The notes: generated from the letters alone by a model not told the origin. Positions 1-7,075 are shown, counted from the stretch's first letter. The stretch: 9,309 nt of DNA from Flavobacteriaceae bacterium (GCA_013214425.1 JABSPN010000102.1:1-9309); one strand, 5' to 3'. A program made the numbers and translations.

Positions 1-410
1 CTTTGTGCATCTAAGTCGGCCAGAGAAAAATGTGCCATCAAGTCATAACCATCACATGGGTGTGGTCCTGCAAATCCGTTATCACATGGTTCAAGAGGAG
101 TAAAGTTGAATGTGTCATCGCAGACATTTCCTATACCATCATTATCTTCGTCTTCTTGTTTTGGGTTGGCTTCAATAGGGCAATTGTCATTGTCGTTGTC
201 AATACCATCTCCATCAATATCACTATCACAAACATCTCCAATACCATCTCCATCTAGATCTAATTGATCTGTATTAGCGTTAACGGGACAATTATCTTGA
301 CTGTTGCTTATTGTATCATTATCTGAATCTGGTTCTGGATCGTCGTCATTACAGCTCAGTATTAATAAGGCACAAAACCCCAGTATCAAATAAAGTATTC
401 GAATGTTCAT
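1..410 (-). CDS. Choice-of-anchor B family lipoprotein with thrombospondin type 3 repeats (C-terminus beyond window)
   Basis: Only the first 136 codons lie in the window; the frame is open to the left edge. The ATG at 410 begins a short hydrophobic signal ending in a lipobox, ILSC, with the lipidated cysteine at residue 20. The next residues, NDDDPEPDSD, are acidic and resemble the export signal that sends Bacteroidota lipoproteins to the cell surface (inference). Residues 39-99 hold thrombospondin type 3-like calcium-binding repeats: DNCP at 39 and 75, DGDGIGDVCD at 53-62, DGDGI at 66-70, DNDGIGNVCD at 89-98. From residue 109 the sequence (PCDNGFAGPHPCDGYDLMAH) matches residues 23-41 of the next gene upstream, which belongs to the choice-of-anchor B family. 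This is therefore a paralogue with a different N-terminus and anchor. Function is unknown; adhesion or surface binding is a guess. It may be cotranscribed with its neighbour, since no terminator is visible in the 141-base gap. Confidence 0.85.
   Translation of the reverse strand, partial: MNIRILYLILGFCALLILSCNDDDPEPDSDNDTISNSQDNCPVNANTDQLDLDGDGIGDVCDSDIDGDGIDNDNDNCPIEANPKQEDEDNDGIGNVCDDTFNFTPLEPCDNGFAGPHPCDGYDLMAHFSLADLDAQ
199..254 (-). repeat. DNA direct repeat inside the thrombospondin type 3 coding region
   Basis: The 16-base sequence CAATACCATCTCCATC occurs at 200-215 and again at 239-254, a 39-base (13-codon) period. On the coding strand both copies encode the DGDGI core of the calcium-binding repeat. 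The identity at DNA level suggests a recent internal duplication or continuing homogenisation of the repeat. Confidence 0.8.
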
Positions 411-551
411 ATCTTAGGTATTTTTGTTAATAGATAAGTTCTGTGGATAAAGTTTTCTTGAAAACTTAAATTGGTAACAGAAATTACCTCATAGCAATAT
501 TTTGCACTAAATTAACTTAAAACTAAGTTATTTTCAAAACTTTAACGTAAG
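411..551. other. Intergenic gap between the two paralogues
   Basis: This AT-rich spacer holds a perfect 8-base inverted repeat, AAGTTTTC-TT-GAAAACTT, at 450-467. It lies 40 bases ahead of the lipoprotein start, so it would sit in the 5' leader or near the promoter. It has no T-tract and only A/T-rich arms, so it is not a convincing terminator. No clear TAnnTTTG promoter box is seen on the minus strand here. Confidence 0.45.
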
Positions 552-1973
552 TTATTCGATGATTAACTTCTTTGATTCTGAATTATTAATCCTCAAAATA
601 TAGGTTCCAAAGGCATAATTGGAAACATCTAATTGATATGTTGAGGCAAAGCTTTCAGGATTAAAATCCAGAAGTATTTGCCCTAAAATATCGTATATTT
701 TAATGTTTGAAATCGTCTTGGAGTTAGGCATTTCAATTGTGGTATAGCTTGATGCTGGATTAGGGTATAATGAAAATCCGTTAATGCTATTATCAGCGAT
801 ACTTAAGGTTCCGCTTTGTCTAATTAAAAAGAAGCCTCCGTCTAAATCACTTACTACTATATTATTGCTGCTAAAAAAGGGATAGACATTCCAAACACCG
901 CTAAAATTAGTGTTGTTATTTGGCGGATAGGTGTCAAAGAATCCTACTTCTGTTAGATTGCCATTTTGTACATCAGAAACATCTAACATAGCGACTCCTC
1001 TGGAATACGACGATTGATAATAAATATTCCCTTTTATATATCCATTATGATCTATAGCTCCTGTGGGACCTTCGTAATCATCAATATAAACAGGATTGTC
1101 TAAATCTGTAAAATCAAACATCATTGTTCGGGTGTTGAATCCTGTGTTGAGCTCATCTGTTTCATCTCCAAGTATAAAATACACATGATCTTCTGTAAGC
1201 CAACCCTGATGAACATATCCATATTGAGGGTAAGAAATTTCAGATAATTTGATCGGATTACTTTTGTCGGTCACATCAACGATAACGATTTCATCACCAT
1301 TGCTTCCTAAGAAAATTTCTTTACCGACATGAGCTAAGTCAGGCCCGTTATAAGTAACAATTTGCGCGTCATGTGTATAACCGTCTGTGCTGTAGCCTCC
1401 ATCAGAAACTGGTAAGGCAGGATTTGAAAGATCTATAAAGTGCGGTCCTCCACTAAAGGAATTGCATCCAATAGCATAAGCGTATCCTGTATCTTCATTC
1501 AGTGCAATATTATGACAAGCTCCAAAATCAGTAAAATGATATGTAGCCGAAAAAGTTTGCGGGGGTGAGGTAACGCTTCTTAATTGAGTGAGATCAAATA
1601 CTTGCATCCCATGGCTTCCTGCTTCACTTACGATGTAAGCATGGTTGTTATAGACTTTGATATCTCTCCATGTACTATTAGAGGTTGCAGTAGGAAGCTT
1701 TCCTAAGTATACAGCATTTAGAGGATCGGTAACATTAATGAAAGCAGTACCATTATTAAGTCCAACAATGGCATATTCGCTATTATCGCTTGGGTCTGTC
1801 CAACCCCAGGAATCATTAGCTAATGAAGCATTTAGCGTTGAGAGGTCAATATGAGACATGAGATCGTAATCATTACAAGGGTAAGTCCCTGCCATGCCTC
1901 CTGTGCATTCTGTTTGTGCAATCGAAAAATAATATACCACCAAAAGCAGTATAAAGAGTAGTTGTTTTGGCAT
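552..1973 (-). CDS. Choice-of-anchor B family protein with T9SS type A C-terminal sorting domain
   Basis: This is a secreted 473-residue protein. Residues 1-19 form a Sec signal peptide with likely cleavage after SIA or SIAQ. The body (about 23-385) carries the family's conserved blocks: SWGWTDPSDNSEYAIVGL (55-72), SHGMQVFDL (120-128), CHNIALNEDTGYAYAIG (153-169), DGYTHDAQIV (197-206), HQGWLTEDHVYFILGDETDE (255-274) and a late WNVYPFFSSNNIVVSDL segment. Six strand-turn units of the LVIVD type (FINVTDP, QVFDLTQ, FIDLSNP, VIVDVTDKSNP, MFDFTDLDNP, MLDVSDV) suggest a beta-propeller-like fold. Residues 400-473 are a type IX secretion sorting domain, starting FSLYPNP and ending in the usual KKLIIE tail. 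The product is thus expected outside the outer membrane, released or anchored to surface polysaccharide. The biochemical role of the family is not established. The ATG at 1973 directly precedes the signal peptide. Confidence 0.93.
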   Translation of the reverse strand: MPKQLLFILLLVVYYFSIAQTECTGGMAGTYPCNDYDLMSHIDLSTLNASLANDSWGWTDPSDNSEYAIVGLNNGTAFINVTDPLNAVYLGKLPTATSNSTWRDIKVYNNHAYIVSEAGSHGMQVFDLTQLRSVTSPPQTFSATYHFTDFGACHNIALNEDTGYAYAIGCNSFSGGPHFIDLSNPALPVSDGGYSTDGYTHDAQIVTYNGPDLAHVGKEIFLGSNGDEIVIVDVTDKSNPIKLSEISYPQYGYVHQGWLTEDHVYFILGDETDELNTGFNTRTMMFDFTDLDNPVYIDDYEGPTGAIDHNGYIKGNIYYQSSYSRGVAMLDVSDVQNGNLTEVGFFDTYPPNNNTNFSGVWNVYPFFSSNNIVVSDLDGGFFLIRQSGTLSIADNSINGFSLYPNPASSYTTIEMPNSKTISNIKIYDILGQILLDFNPESFASTYQLDVSNYAFGTYILRINNSESKKLIIE

Positions 1974-2100
1974 AATGTAGGTTATAAAATATAATTAGGG
2001 TTCTTAAATTTAACGATAATTAGTTGATTTCCATGTTAAAACTTCGATTTTCTGCATTTTTTCTCCTATTAACGGGTATACTTAATTATTTTTGCAGCCT
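1974..2100. other. Divergent intergenic region upstream of the T9SS-sorted protein and thiL
   Basis: This 127-base AT-rich gap lies between genes transcribed outward in both directions. The plus-strand promoter box for thiL is at its right end. On the minus strand only a near-match, TATATTTT at 1986-1993, is present, without the final G of the Bacteroidota box, so the promoter of the left gene is not assigned. Confidence 0.5.
2087..2094 (+). promoter_or_regulatory. Bacteroidota -7 promoter box of thiL
   Basis: TATTTTTG fits the TAnnTTTG consensus used by the primary sigma factor of Bacteroidota. It ends 6 bases before the ATG at 2101, so transcription would start at or within a few bases of the start codon. 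No good TTG -33 element is visible upstream. The box overlaps the TTG at 2092, which argues that TTG is not the translation start. Confidence 0.5.
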
Positions 2101-3150
2101 ATGATTGAAGATAAAGACAGAAAAAAAACAGACCTTTCATCATTAGGTGAATTTGGATTAATAGACCATTTAACTAATCAATTTGAAATTAAGCAAGAAA
2201 GCACAGTTAAAGGAGTTGGCGATGATGCTGCTGTTTTGGATTTTAAAGACAAAAAAACTGTTGTGACTACTGACTTTTTAATAGAAGGAGTTCATTTTGA
2301 TTTGTCATACATGCCTTTGAAACATTTAGGTTATAAGGCGGTTATGGTAAACTTGTCTGATGTATATGCTATGAATGCCTTAGCTACTCAAGTTACAGTT
2401 TCTATTGCGGTGTCTAATCGATTTCCTCTAGAAGCTCTTGAAGAATTATACTCAGGAATTGAACTAGCATCAAAAATTTACAATGTTGACGTTGTCGGTG
2501 GAGATACAACAAGTTCAACAAGAGGATTGATAATTAGTGTTACAGCACTTGGAGAGGTTGTTGAAGAAAAAATAAGCTATAGATCTGGAGCTAATGAAAA
2601 TGATTTACTGGTTGTGACTGGAGATTTAGGTGCAGCCTATTTGGGATTACAGGTTTTAGAAAGAGAAAAACAAGTTTTTCAAGTGAATCCGAATAATCAA
2701 CCCGATTTAGATCAATACACCTATTTAATTGAACGTCAGTTAAAGCCTGAAGCAAGAAAAGATATCCCTCAATTATTAGCTGACTTAGATGTAAAACCTA
2801 CTTCGATGATTGATATTTCTGATGGATTGTCTTCAGAAATTATGCATCTCTGCAAAGCTTCAAATGTTGGGTGTAACTTGTTTGAGGATAAAATTCCACT
2901 AGACCCGCAGGTAATTAATGCATGTGAAGAGTTTGATATAGATAGTACCACAATTGCCTTAAACGGAGGAGAAGACTATGAGTTATTATTCACCGTTTCT
3001 CAGGAAGATTTTCCTAAAATAAAAGGTAATCCCAACCTAACAGTAATTGGACATATGACAGCGAAAAAAGAAGGAATGCATTTAATTACCAGAGCTAATC
3101 AGAAGATTACGTTGAAGGCTCAGGGTTGGAATTCTTTTAATGAAGAGTAA
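2101..3150 (+). CDS. thiL: Thiamine-monophosphate kinase
   Basis: ThiL phosphorylates thiamine monophosphate with ATP to give the cofactor thiamine diphosphate, the last step of thiamine synthesis, in the cytosol. The 349-residue product is of ordinary family length. It shows the AIR synthase/PurM-like hallmarks in order: GVGDDAAVLD (38-47), DFLIEGVHFDL (58-68) and KAVMVNLSDVYAMNA (79-93) in the N-terminal ATP/Mg domain, then VVGGDTTSS, GDLGAAYLG, MIDISDGLSSE and NGGEDYELLF in the C-terminal half. The Asp-rich segments (GDD, SDV, GGD) are the known metal-nucleotide ligands. An in-frame TTG at 2092 would add three residues, but it sits inside the predicted promoter box, so ATG 2101 is preferred. 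It is monocistronic and ends at a terminator shared with the facing bacilliredoxin gene. Confidence 0.95.
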   Translation: MIEDKDRKKTDLSSLGEFGLIDHLTNQFEIKQESTVKGVGDDAAVLDFKDKKTVVTTDFLIEGVHFDLSYMPLKHLGYKAVMVNLSDVYAMNALATQVTVSIAVSNRFPLEALEELYSGIELASKIYNVDVVGGDTTSSTRGLIISVTALGEVVEEKISYRSGANENDLLVVTGDLGAAYLGLQVLEREKQVFQVNPNNQPDLDQYTYLIERQLKPEARKDIPQLLADLDVKPTSMIDISDGLSSEIMHLCKASNVGCNLFEDKIPLDPQVINACEEFDIDSTTIALNGGEDYELLFTVSQEDFPKIKGNPNLTVIGHMTAKKEGMHLITRANQKITLKAQGWNSFNEE

Positions 3151-3171
3151 AGTTAATTTATCCATAAAATA

Positions 3172-3202
3172 AAAAAGCCACACTCAAAGAGTGTGGCTTT
3201 TT
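3172..3202. terminator. Bidirectional intrinsic terminator between thiL and the bacilliredoxin gene
   Basis: A perfect 14-base-pair stem, AAAAAGCCACACTC with GAGTGTGGCTTTTT, closes on an AAA loop. The flanking A and T runs give a U-tract on either strand. It lies 21 bases after the thiL stop and 21 bases after the bacilliredoxin stop, so it can end both convergent transcripts. Confidence 0.93.
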
Positions 3203-3223
3203 GCTATTGTGTTTCGATTCACA

Positions 3224-3634
3224 TTAGCAAAATTCGTTATAAGCGTCCATCAGGTTCTCTGCAATCATTTCAGCAGGTCTTCCTTCAATATGATGTCTTT
3301 CTAACATGTGAACTAGTTCACCGTCTTTAAATAAAGCCATGCTAGGAGATGAAGGAGGGAAAGGAACCATATGAGCTCTTGCTTTGTCTGTAGCATCTTT
3401 GTCAACACCAGCAAAAACTGTCACTAAATGATCTGGTTTTTTACCATTATCCAGAGACATTTTTGCTCCTGGTCTTGCATTAGCTGCAGCACAACCACAA
3501 ACAGAATTTACAACTACTAGAGTTGTACCTTCTTTGGCAATGGCATTGTCAACAGCTTCGGCATCGTGTAATTCTACAAATCCAATGCTTGTCAAGTCTT
3601 CACGCATTGGTCTCACTAACTCAGGTGGATACAT
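3224..3634 (-). CDS. BrxA/BrxB family bacilliredoxin
   Basis: This 136-residue thioredoxin-fold protein belongs to the YphP/YqiW (BrxA/BrxB, DUF1094) family and is full length. The diagnostic CGC active site is at residues 46-48 in VVNSVCGCAAANARPG. It is followed by the conserved PDHLVTVFAGVDKDAT and the cis-proline loop PFPPSSPSMALF, then HMLERHHIEG. In Bacillus these proteins remove bacillithiol from oxidised protein thiols. Bacillithiol synthesis also occurs in Bacteroidota, so a similar thiol-repair role in the cytosol is plausible but not shown here. The protein ends in an additional Cys (NEFC). The start at ATG 3634 gives the usual family N-terminus, YPPELVRPMREDL. It has its own promoter and ends at the terminator shared with thiL. 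Confidence 0.94.
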   Translation of the reverse strand: MYPPELVRPMREDLTSIGFVELHDAEAVDNAIAKEGTTLVVVNSVCGCAAANARPGAKMSLDNGKKPDHLVTVFAGVDKDATDKARAHMVPFPPSSPSMALFKDGELVHMLERHHIEGRPAEMIAENLMDAYNEFC

Positions 3635-3673
3635 ATATCTTATTTAAATTAACTAACACTTAAATTTCAGATG

Positions 3674-3706
3674 CAAAAGTACAAATTATTGACCTTCCTA
3701 AGCAAT
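3674..3706 (-). promoter_or_regulatory. Promoter of the bacilliredoxin gene
   Basis: Read on the minus strand, TACTTTTG (3681 to 3674, followed by C) matches the TAnnTTTG -7 box. ATTG at 3706 to 3703 serves as the -33 element, with 21 bases between them, within the usual spacing. The implied leader is about 35 bases before ATG 3634. Confidence 0.6.
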
Positions 3707-3755
3707 AATTAGATCATAAAAATTGTTAAATGGAAAGATAAACATCGTGAAATGA

Positions 3756-3785
3756 ATTGAGTGTATTCAATTCTAACTATATTTG
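3756..3785 (+). promoter_or_regulatory. Promoter of the djlA-like gene
   Basis: TATATTTG at 3778-3785 fits TAnnTTTG, and ATTG at 3756-3759 fits the -33 element with an 18-base spacer. The expected transcript starts about 15 bases before the TTG start codon at 3806. This promoter runs opposite to that of the bacilliredoxin gene in the same 171-base gap. Confidence 0.6.
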
Positions 3786-3805
3786 ACTAACAGAAATCCA
3801 TCATC

Positions 3806-4543
3806 TTGACTTTAGTAAAAATCATTTGTACAGTATTAGGAATCATGTTTGGAGGTCCCGTTGGTGGTCTCATAGGATTTTTAGTGATTACGGTTATTGA
3901 AAGTATTTATCAAGAAGATACTAGACAATATCAAAAAGAAGTCAAGTTTAAAACGGAAACTGCTCAAAAAGAATTACAAATTAATCTATTGGCGCTATCG
4001 GCAATTTTAATTAAGGTTGACGGGAAAGCTTCTCAAGTTGAGATTGATTACATACGATCTAATTTTATTAAGCTCTTTGGAAAAGATAAAGCAAACGAAA
4101 ACTTCAAGGAGTTTAATACAATTGTTAAGCAACAACAACTTTCAACACAACAGGTTTGTTATAATATTGCGAGGTATTCCAATCCCAGGTTAAGGCTTCA
4201 ATTGATTCAGTATTTATTTGGAGTTGCTAAATCTGATGGCAAAATTTCTGATAAGGAACTTCAGGAATTAAGAAAAATTGCAGGTTATCTCAGAGTAAAT
4301 TACGAAGACTTTGAATTCACCAAGTCGCTTTATATAGGTTCAAAAGTTGATGCCTACGATATTCTAGAGGTCTCTCAAAATGCTTCCAACAGAGAAATTA
4401 AGAAAGCCTACAGAGCTATGGTAAAGAAATATCATCCCGATAAATTAGGTTTAGCTAGTAAGGAGAAAATTCAAAAAGCTGAAGAAAAATTCAGACAGGT
4501 ACAAAAAGCCTATGAACAGCTTCAGTATGAAAGAGGCTTTTAA
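3806..4543 (+). CDS. djlA: DjlA-like co-chaperone: membrane anchor, TerB domain, C-terminal J domain
   Basis: This 245-residue protein has the DjlA architecture. Residues 3-33 form one Gly-rich hydrophobic membrane segment (KIICTVLGIMFGGPVGGLIGF) like the atypical transmembrane helix of E. coli DjlA. Residues about 57-177 are an all-helical TerB domain with two acidic DGK-S-E motifs (VDGKASQVE at 71-79, SDGKISDKE at 143-151), possible metal sites. Residues 182-245 are a J domain with HPD at 210-212, which stimulates the DnaK ATPase. The HPDK context and the QKAYE helix fit the family. The start is probably TTG 3806: an in-frame stop lies at 3788-3790, and the first ATG (3845) would remove half the membrane segment. 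The promoter 20 bases upstream supports this start. It may help DnaK act at the inner membrane (family knowledge). Confidence 0.88.
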   Translation: MTLVKIICTVLGIMFGGPVGGLIGFLVITVIESIYQEDTRQYQKEVKFKTETAQKELQINLLALSAILIKVDGKASQVEIDYIRSNFIKLFGKDKANENFKEFNTIVKQQQLSTQQVCYNIARYSNPRLRLQLIQYLFGVAKSDGKISDKELQELRKIAGYLRVNYEDFEFTKSLYIGSKVDAYDILEVSQNASNREIKKAYRAMVKKYHPDKLGLASKEKIQKAEEKFRQVQKAYEQLQYERGF

Positions 4544-4591
4544 ACAAGACGTATTTTTCACTAAAAAATAAGGTACATTACCTATTATTAT

Positions 4592-4599
4592 TAAATTTG
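4592..4599 (+). promoter_or_regulatory. -7 promoter box of pheS
   Basis: TAAATTTG followed by C matches TAnnTTTG and ends 19 bases before the pheS ATG. No clear TTG -33 element is visible at the expected distance. The box indicates that pheS has its own promoter and does not depend only on readthrough from the djlA-like gene, which ends 75 bases upstream without an obvious terminator. Confidence 0.5.
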
Positions 4600-4618
4600 C
4601 ACCCTTAAGCCAGAGAAA

Positions 4619-5638
4619 ATGATTGATAGGATTAAAGAACTTATTGGAGAGGTAGAAGAGTTTAACGCACAATCTAAGGAAGAGATTGAAGCGTTTAGAA
4701 TTAAGTATCTAGGAAGTAAAGGACTTGTTAGACAGTTTTTCGGTGAAATGAAGAATGTTGCCAACGAGCAACGAAAGGAATTTGGCCTAATTGTAAACAA
4801 ATTAAAAGATTCTGCTCAAGATAAAGTTGATGCTTTGAAAGAGCAAACTGAAGGAAAAGAAGACGAAAAAGGAGTTTATGGTGATTTGTCCAGACCTTCT
4901 GAACCAATTGAATTAGGTGCAAGACATCCCATTTCTTTAGTAAAGAATCAAATCATTGAGATCTTTTCAAATATTGGATTTAATGTTTCTGAAGGACCAG
5001 AAATAGAAGACGATTGGCATAACTTTACGGCTTTAAATCTTCCTGAATACCATCCCGCTAGAGACATGCAGGATACCTTTTTTATTCAGACAGATCCAGA
5101 TATTTTATTAAGAACCCATACGTCTTCTGTACAGGTACGATACATGGAGAATAACAAACCTCCTATCCGTACAATTTCTCCTGGACGTGTTTATAGAAAT
5201 GAGGCTATTTCTGCCCGTTCCCACTGTTTCTTTCATCAGGTTGAAGGATTGTATATTGACAAAGACGTTTCTTTTGCCGACTTAAAACAAACACTTCAGT
5301 ATTTTACTAAGGAGATGTTTGGTAAGTCTAAAATCAGATTACGTCCGTCTTACTTCCCATTCACTGAACCAAGTGCTGAGGTAGATGTATACTGGGGATT
5401 AGAAACTGAGACCGATTATAAAATGACCAAAGGAACTGGATGGTTAGAAATTATGGGTTGCGGAATGGTAGATCCTAATGTCTTAACGAATTGCGGAATT
5501 GATGCTGAAGAGTATTCAGGATTCGCTTTTGGAATGGGAATTGATCGTATTGCCTTATTATTACACCAGATATCTGATATCAGATTGTTTAGTGAAAACG
5601 ATATTCGTTTCCTAGAACAATTTAAATCGGCTTTTTAA
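4619..5638 (+). CDS. pheS: Phenylalanine--tRNA ligase alpha subunit
   Basis: PheS is the catalytic subunit of the (alpha-beta)2 enzyme that charges tRNA-Phe with phenylalanine. The 339-residue length is normal. Residues 1-85 form the N-terminal coiled-coil tRNA-binding arm. The class II synthetase core follows: GPEIEDDWHNFTALN (126-140), HPARDMQDTFF (145-155), LLRTHTSSVQ (163-172), motif 2 around PGRVYRNEAISARSHCFFHQ (188-207), EVDVYWGLE (254-262), GCGMVDPNVL (280-289) and motif 3 in GFAFGMGIDRIALL (301-314). The phenylalanine-pocket alanine of FAFGMG (A303) is present. The beta subunit gene pheT is not next to it, as is often the case in Bacteroidota. A small unknown gene follows 12 bases later and is probably cotranscribed. 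Confidence 0.97.
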   Translation: MIDRIKELIGEVEEFNAQSKEEIEAFRIKYLGSKGLVRQFFGEMKNVANEQRKEFGLIVNKLKDSAQDKVDALKEQTEGKEDEKGVYGDLSRPSEPIELGARHPISLVKNQIIEIFSNIGFNVSEGPEIEDDWHNFTALNLPEYHPARDMQDTFFIQTDPDILLRTHTSSVQVRYMENNKPPIRTISPGRVYRNEAISARSHCFFHQVEGLYIDKDVSFADLKQTLQYFTKEMFGKSKIRLRPSYFPFTEPSAEVDVYWGLETETDYKMTKGTGWLEIMGCGMVDPNVLTNCGIDAEEYSGFAFGMGIDRIALLLHQISDIRLFSENDIRFLEQFKSAF

Positions 5639-5650
5639 AACATTTCCGAA

Positions 5651-6046
5651 GTGAAAAAGGATATAGAAATCCCTGAAGTTACTGGAGTTTTTGTTGCAGC
5701 TATTAGAGAAATTCATTCAGAATATAAAACTAACGATTGGAATGTCTATATCGTGAATGAACAAGACATTCCCATTGAGATGGTGCTAATTGTTTCCAGA
5801 GGTTACGAAAAACACTTAGAAACTTCCAAAATGCGACATAAATTAGCGCAATTGCCTCCCAAATCCTTCGCTAAAGTTGAATTCCTTCTGGATGATGTAT
5901 TAGCCCTGAATAATGAATTCCAAGTTACTTATTTTGCCGACAACAAAATGTATGATAAGAAATTTATATTCAGGAAAAACACCATTAATATGAATGCCTT
6001 AAGAGCTATTCCTTTAGTAGGAAAAAAAGGAGTAATGGCGAACTAA
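5651..6046 (+). CDS. Conserved small protein of unknown function downstream of pheS
   Basis: I do not recognise a characterised family. The 131-residue product has no signal peptide or membrane segment and alternates short beta strands: NDWNVYIVNEQDIPIEMVLIVSRGYE (27-52), FAKVEFLLDDVLALNNEFQVTYFADNKMYDKKFIF (74-108), then a Gly/Lys C-terminus, VGKKGVMAN. From memory, similar proteins with a WNVY...SRGY start and a MYDKKFIF...GKKGV end occur widely as hypothetical proteins in Flavobacteriia. The start is GTG 5651, because no ATG precedes this reading frame after the pheS stop. The gene lies in the same frame as pheS, separated by the stop and four codons, so it is likely cotranscribed and perhaps translationally coupled. 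Its stop overlaps the gpsA stop on the other strand. Confidence 0.82.
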   Translation: MKKDIEIPEVTGVFVAAIREIHSEYKTNDWNVYIVNEQDIPIEMVLIVSRGYEKHLETSKMRHKLAQLPPKSFAKVEFLLDDVLALNNEFQVTYFADNKMYDKKFIFRKNTINMNALRAIPLVGKKGVMAN

Positions 6047-7044
6047 TCTAACTTCTCAGTTAATTTTTTAAATACTTTCTTCGGATTTTTTCCATCATAT
6101 AAAATAGCGTAAACTGCATCAATGATAGGTGTTCTGGTTTTCCTCGGATTTCGCTCATTCAGAAAATGTGCACTACGAGTCGCATAGTATCCTTCTGCAA
6201 CCATATTCATTTCCATCTGTGCTGATTTAACAGTATAGCCCTTGCCAATCATGTTTCCAAACATACGATTACGGCTGAAGGTAGAATATCCTGTAACCAA
6301 TAAATCTCCCAGATAGGCAGAGTTGTTGATGTTACGCTTCATTTTGTGAACTTTCTTAATAAAGCGTTTCATTTCTCGAATGGCATTACTCATCAAAACA
6401 CTCTGGAAATTATCTCCATATCCTAATCCATGGGCAATTCCAGCAGCTATTGCATAAATGTTTTTAAGCATCGCAGCATACTCAGTTCCAACAATATCAT
6501 CAGAGATTTTACAGTTAATGTATTTTCCAGATAAGTGTTTGGCTAAAACTTTAGCTCTTTTTTGATCAGCACAAGCGATGGTTAAATACGACAAACGTTC
6601 TAATGCAACTTCTTCAGCATGACATGGTCCGGTAATCACACCAATATTTTCAAAAGGAACATTATACTCCTCATGGAAGTGTTCTCCAACTATAAGTCCG
6701 CTTTCAGGAACAATACCTTTTATCGCCGAAAAGACAACTTTGTCATTTAAGTCTATTTCGAAACGTTTTAATTCGGTATGCAGGAATGCCGATGGAATGG
6801 CATAAACGATATAATCAGCTTGTTCAACTATTTCCTTCATATTACTACTCAGGTATAATTGATCAATATTAAATTCAACAGAACTTAGGTAATTGGGGTT
6901 GTGGTGTTCTTCTTTAAGATGTTCAATGGCAGCTTCATTTCTCATATACCACCCTACAACATCTACATTTTGGCAAAGCATTTTTACAATAGCTGTTGCC
7001 CAACTTCCTCCTCCAATTACTGCAAACTTTAAAGAATCGGTCAT
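6043..7044 (-). CDS. gpsA: Glycerol-3-phosphate dehydrogenase [NAD(P)+]
   Basis: GpsA reduces dihydroxyacetone phosphate to sn-glycerol-3-phosphate with NAD(P)H, giving the backbone for membrane phospholipids. The 333-residue product starts at ATG 7044. It shows the Rossmann motif VIGGGSWATA (9-18), SAIKGI (106-111), GPCHAEEVA (139-147) in place of the GPSFAxE of proteobacteria, and the catalytic-lysine block GTEYAAMLKNIYAIAAGIAHGLG (about 186-208, Lys194), then NSAYLGDLLVTGYSTFSRNR in the substrate-binding C-terminal domain. The frame can be extended upstream to a TTG at 7080, adding 12 residues, but that stretch overlaps a promoter box and is not family-like. The 3' end overlaps the convergent small gene by 4 bases, and no terminator separates them. 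Confidence 0.96.
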   Translation of the reverse strand: MTDSLKFAVIGGGSWATAIVKMLCQNVDVVGWYMRNEAAIEHLKEEHHNPNYLSSVEFNIDQLYLSSNMKEIVEQADYIVYAIPSAFLHTELKRFEIDLNDKVVFSAIKGIVPESGLIVGEHFHEEYNVPFENIGVITGPCHAEEVALERLSYLTIACADQKRAKVLAKHLSGKYINCKISDDIVGTEYAAMLKNIYAIAAGIAHGLGYGDNFQSVLMSNAIREMKRFIKKVHKMKRNINNSAYLGDLLVTGYSTFSRNRMFGNMIGKGYTVKSAQMEMNMVAEGYYATRSAHFLNERNPRKTRTPIIDAVYAILYDGKNPKKVFKKLTEKLD

Positions 7045-7067
7045 TAAAAAATGATGTTTTCGAACCC

Positions 7068-7075
7068 CAAATGTA
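7068..7075 (-). promoter_or_regulatory. -7 promoter box of gpsA
   Basis: On the minus strand TACATTTG (7075 to 7068) fits TAnnTTTG and lies 23 bases ahead of the gpsA ATG at 7044. No clear -33 TTG is seen. Its position inside the longer open frame supports ATG 7044 as the real start. Confidence 0.45.

Noticed and set aside
30..257. 75-codon open frame on the plus strand
   Set aside because: It is antisense to the thrombospondin-repeat coding sequence; its Ile/Thr/Asn repetition simply mirrors the Asp/Gly codons of the real gene.
1657..1854. 65-codon open frame on the plus strand
   Set aside because: It lies opposite the conserved N-terminal part of the choice-of-anchor B gene and has no family features.
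1986..1993. TATATTTT on the minus strand as promoter of the T9SS-sorted protein gene
   Set aside because: It lacks the final G of TAnnTTTG and has no -33 partner; such AT-rich matches are expected by chance.
2092..2100. TTG at 2092 as the thiL start
   Set aside because: It overlaps the predicted -7 promoter box and adds only three residues; ATG 2101 fits better.
4553..4571. Near-palindrome of T and A runs after the djlA-like gene as a terminator
   Set aside because: The stem is made only of A-T pairs with no GC core, so it would be too weak.
4451..4922. Several minus-strand open frames around the djlA/pheS boundary
   Set aside because: They overlap well-supported plus-strand genes, overlap one another, and read as low-complexity hydrophobic or Lys/Leu strings.
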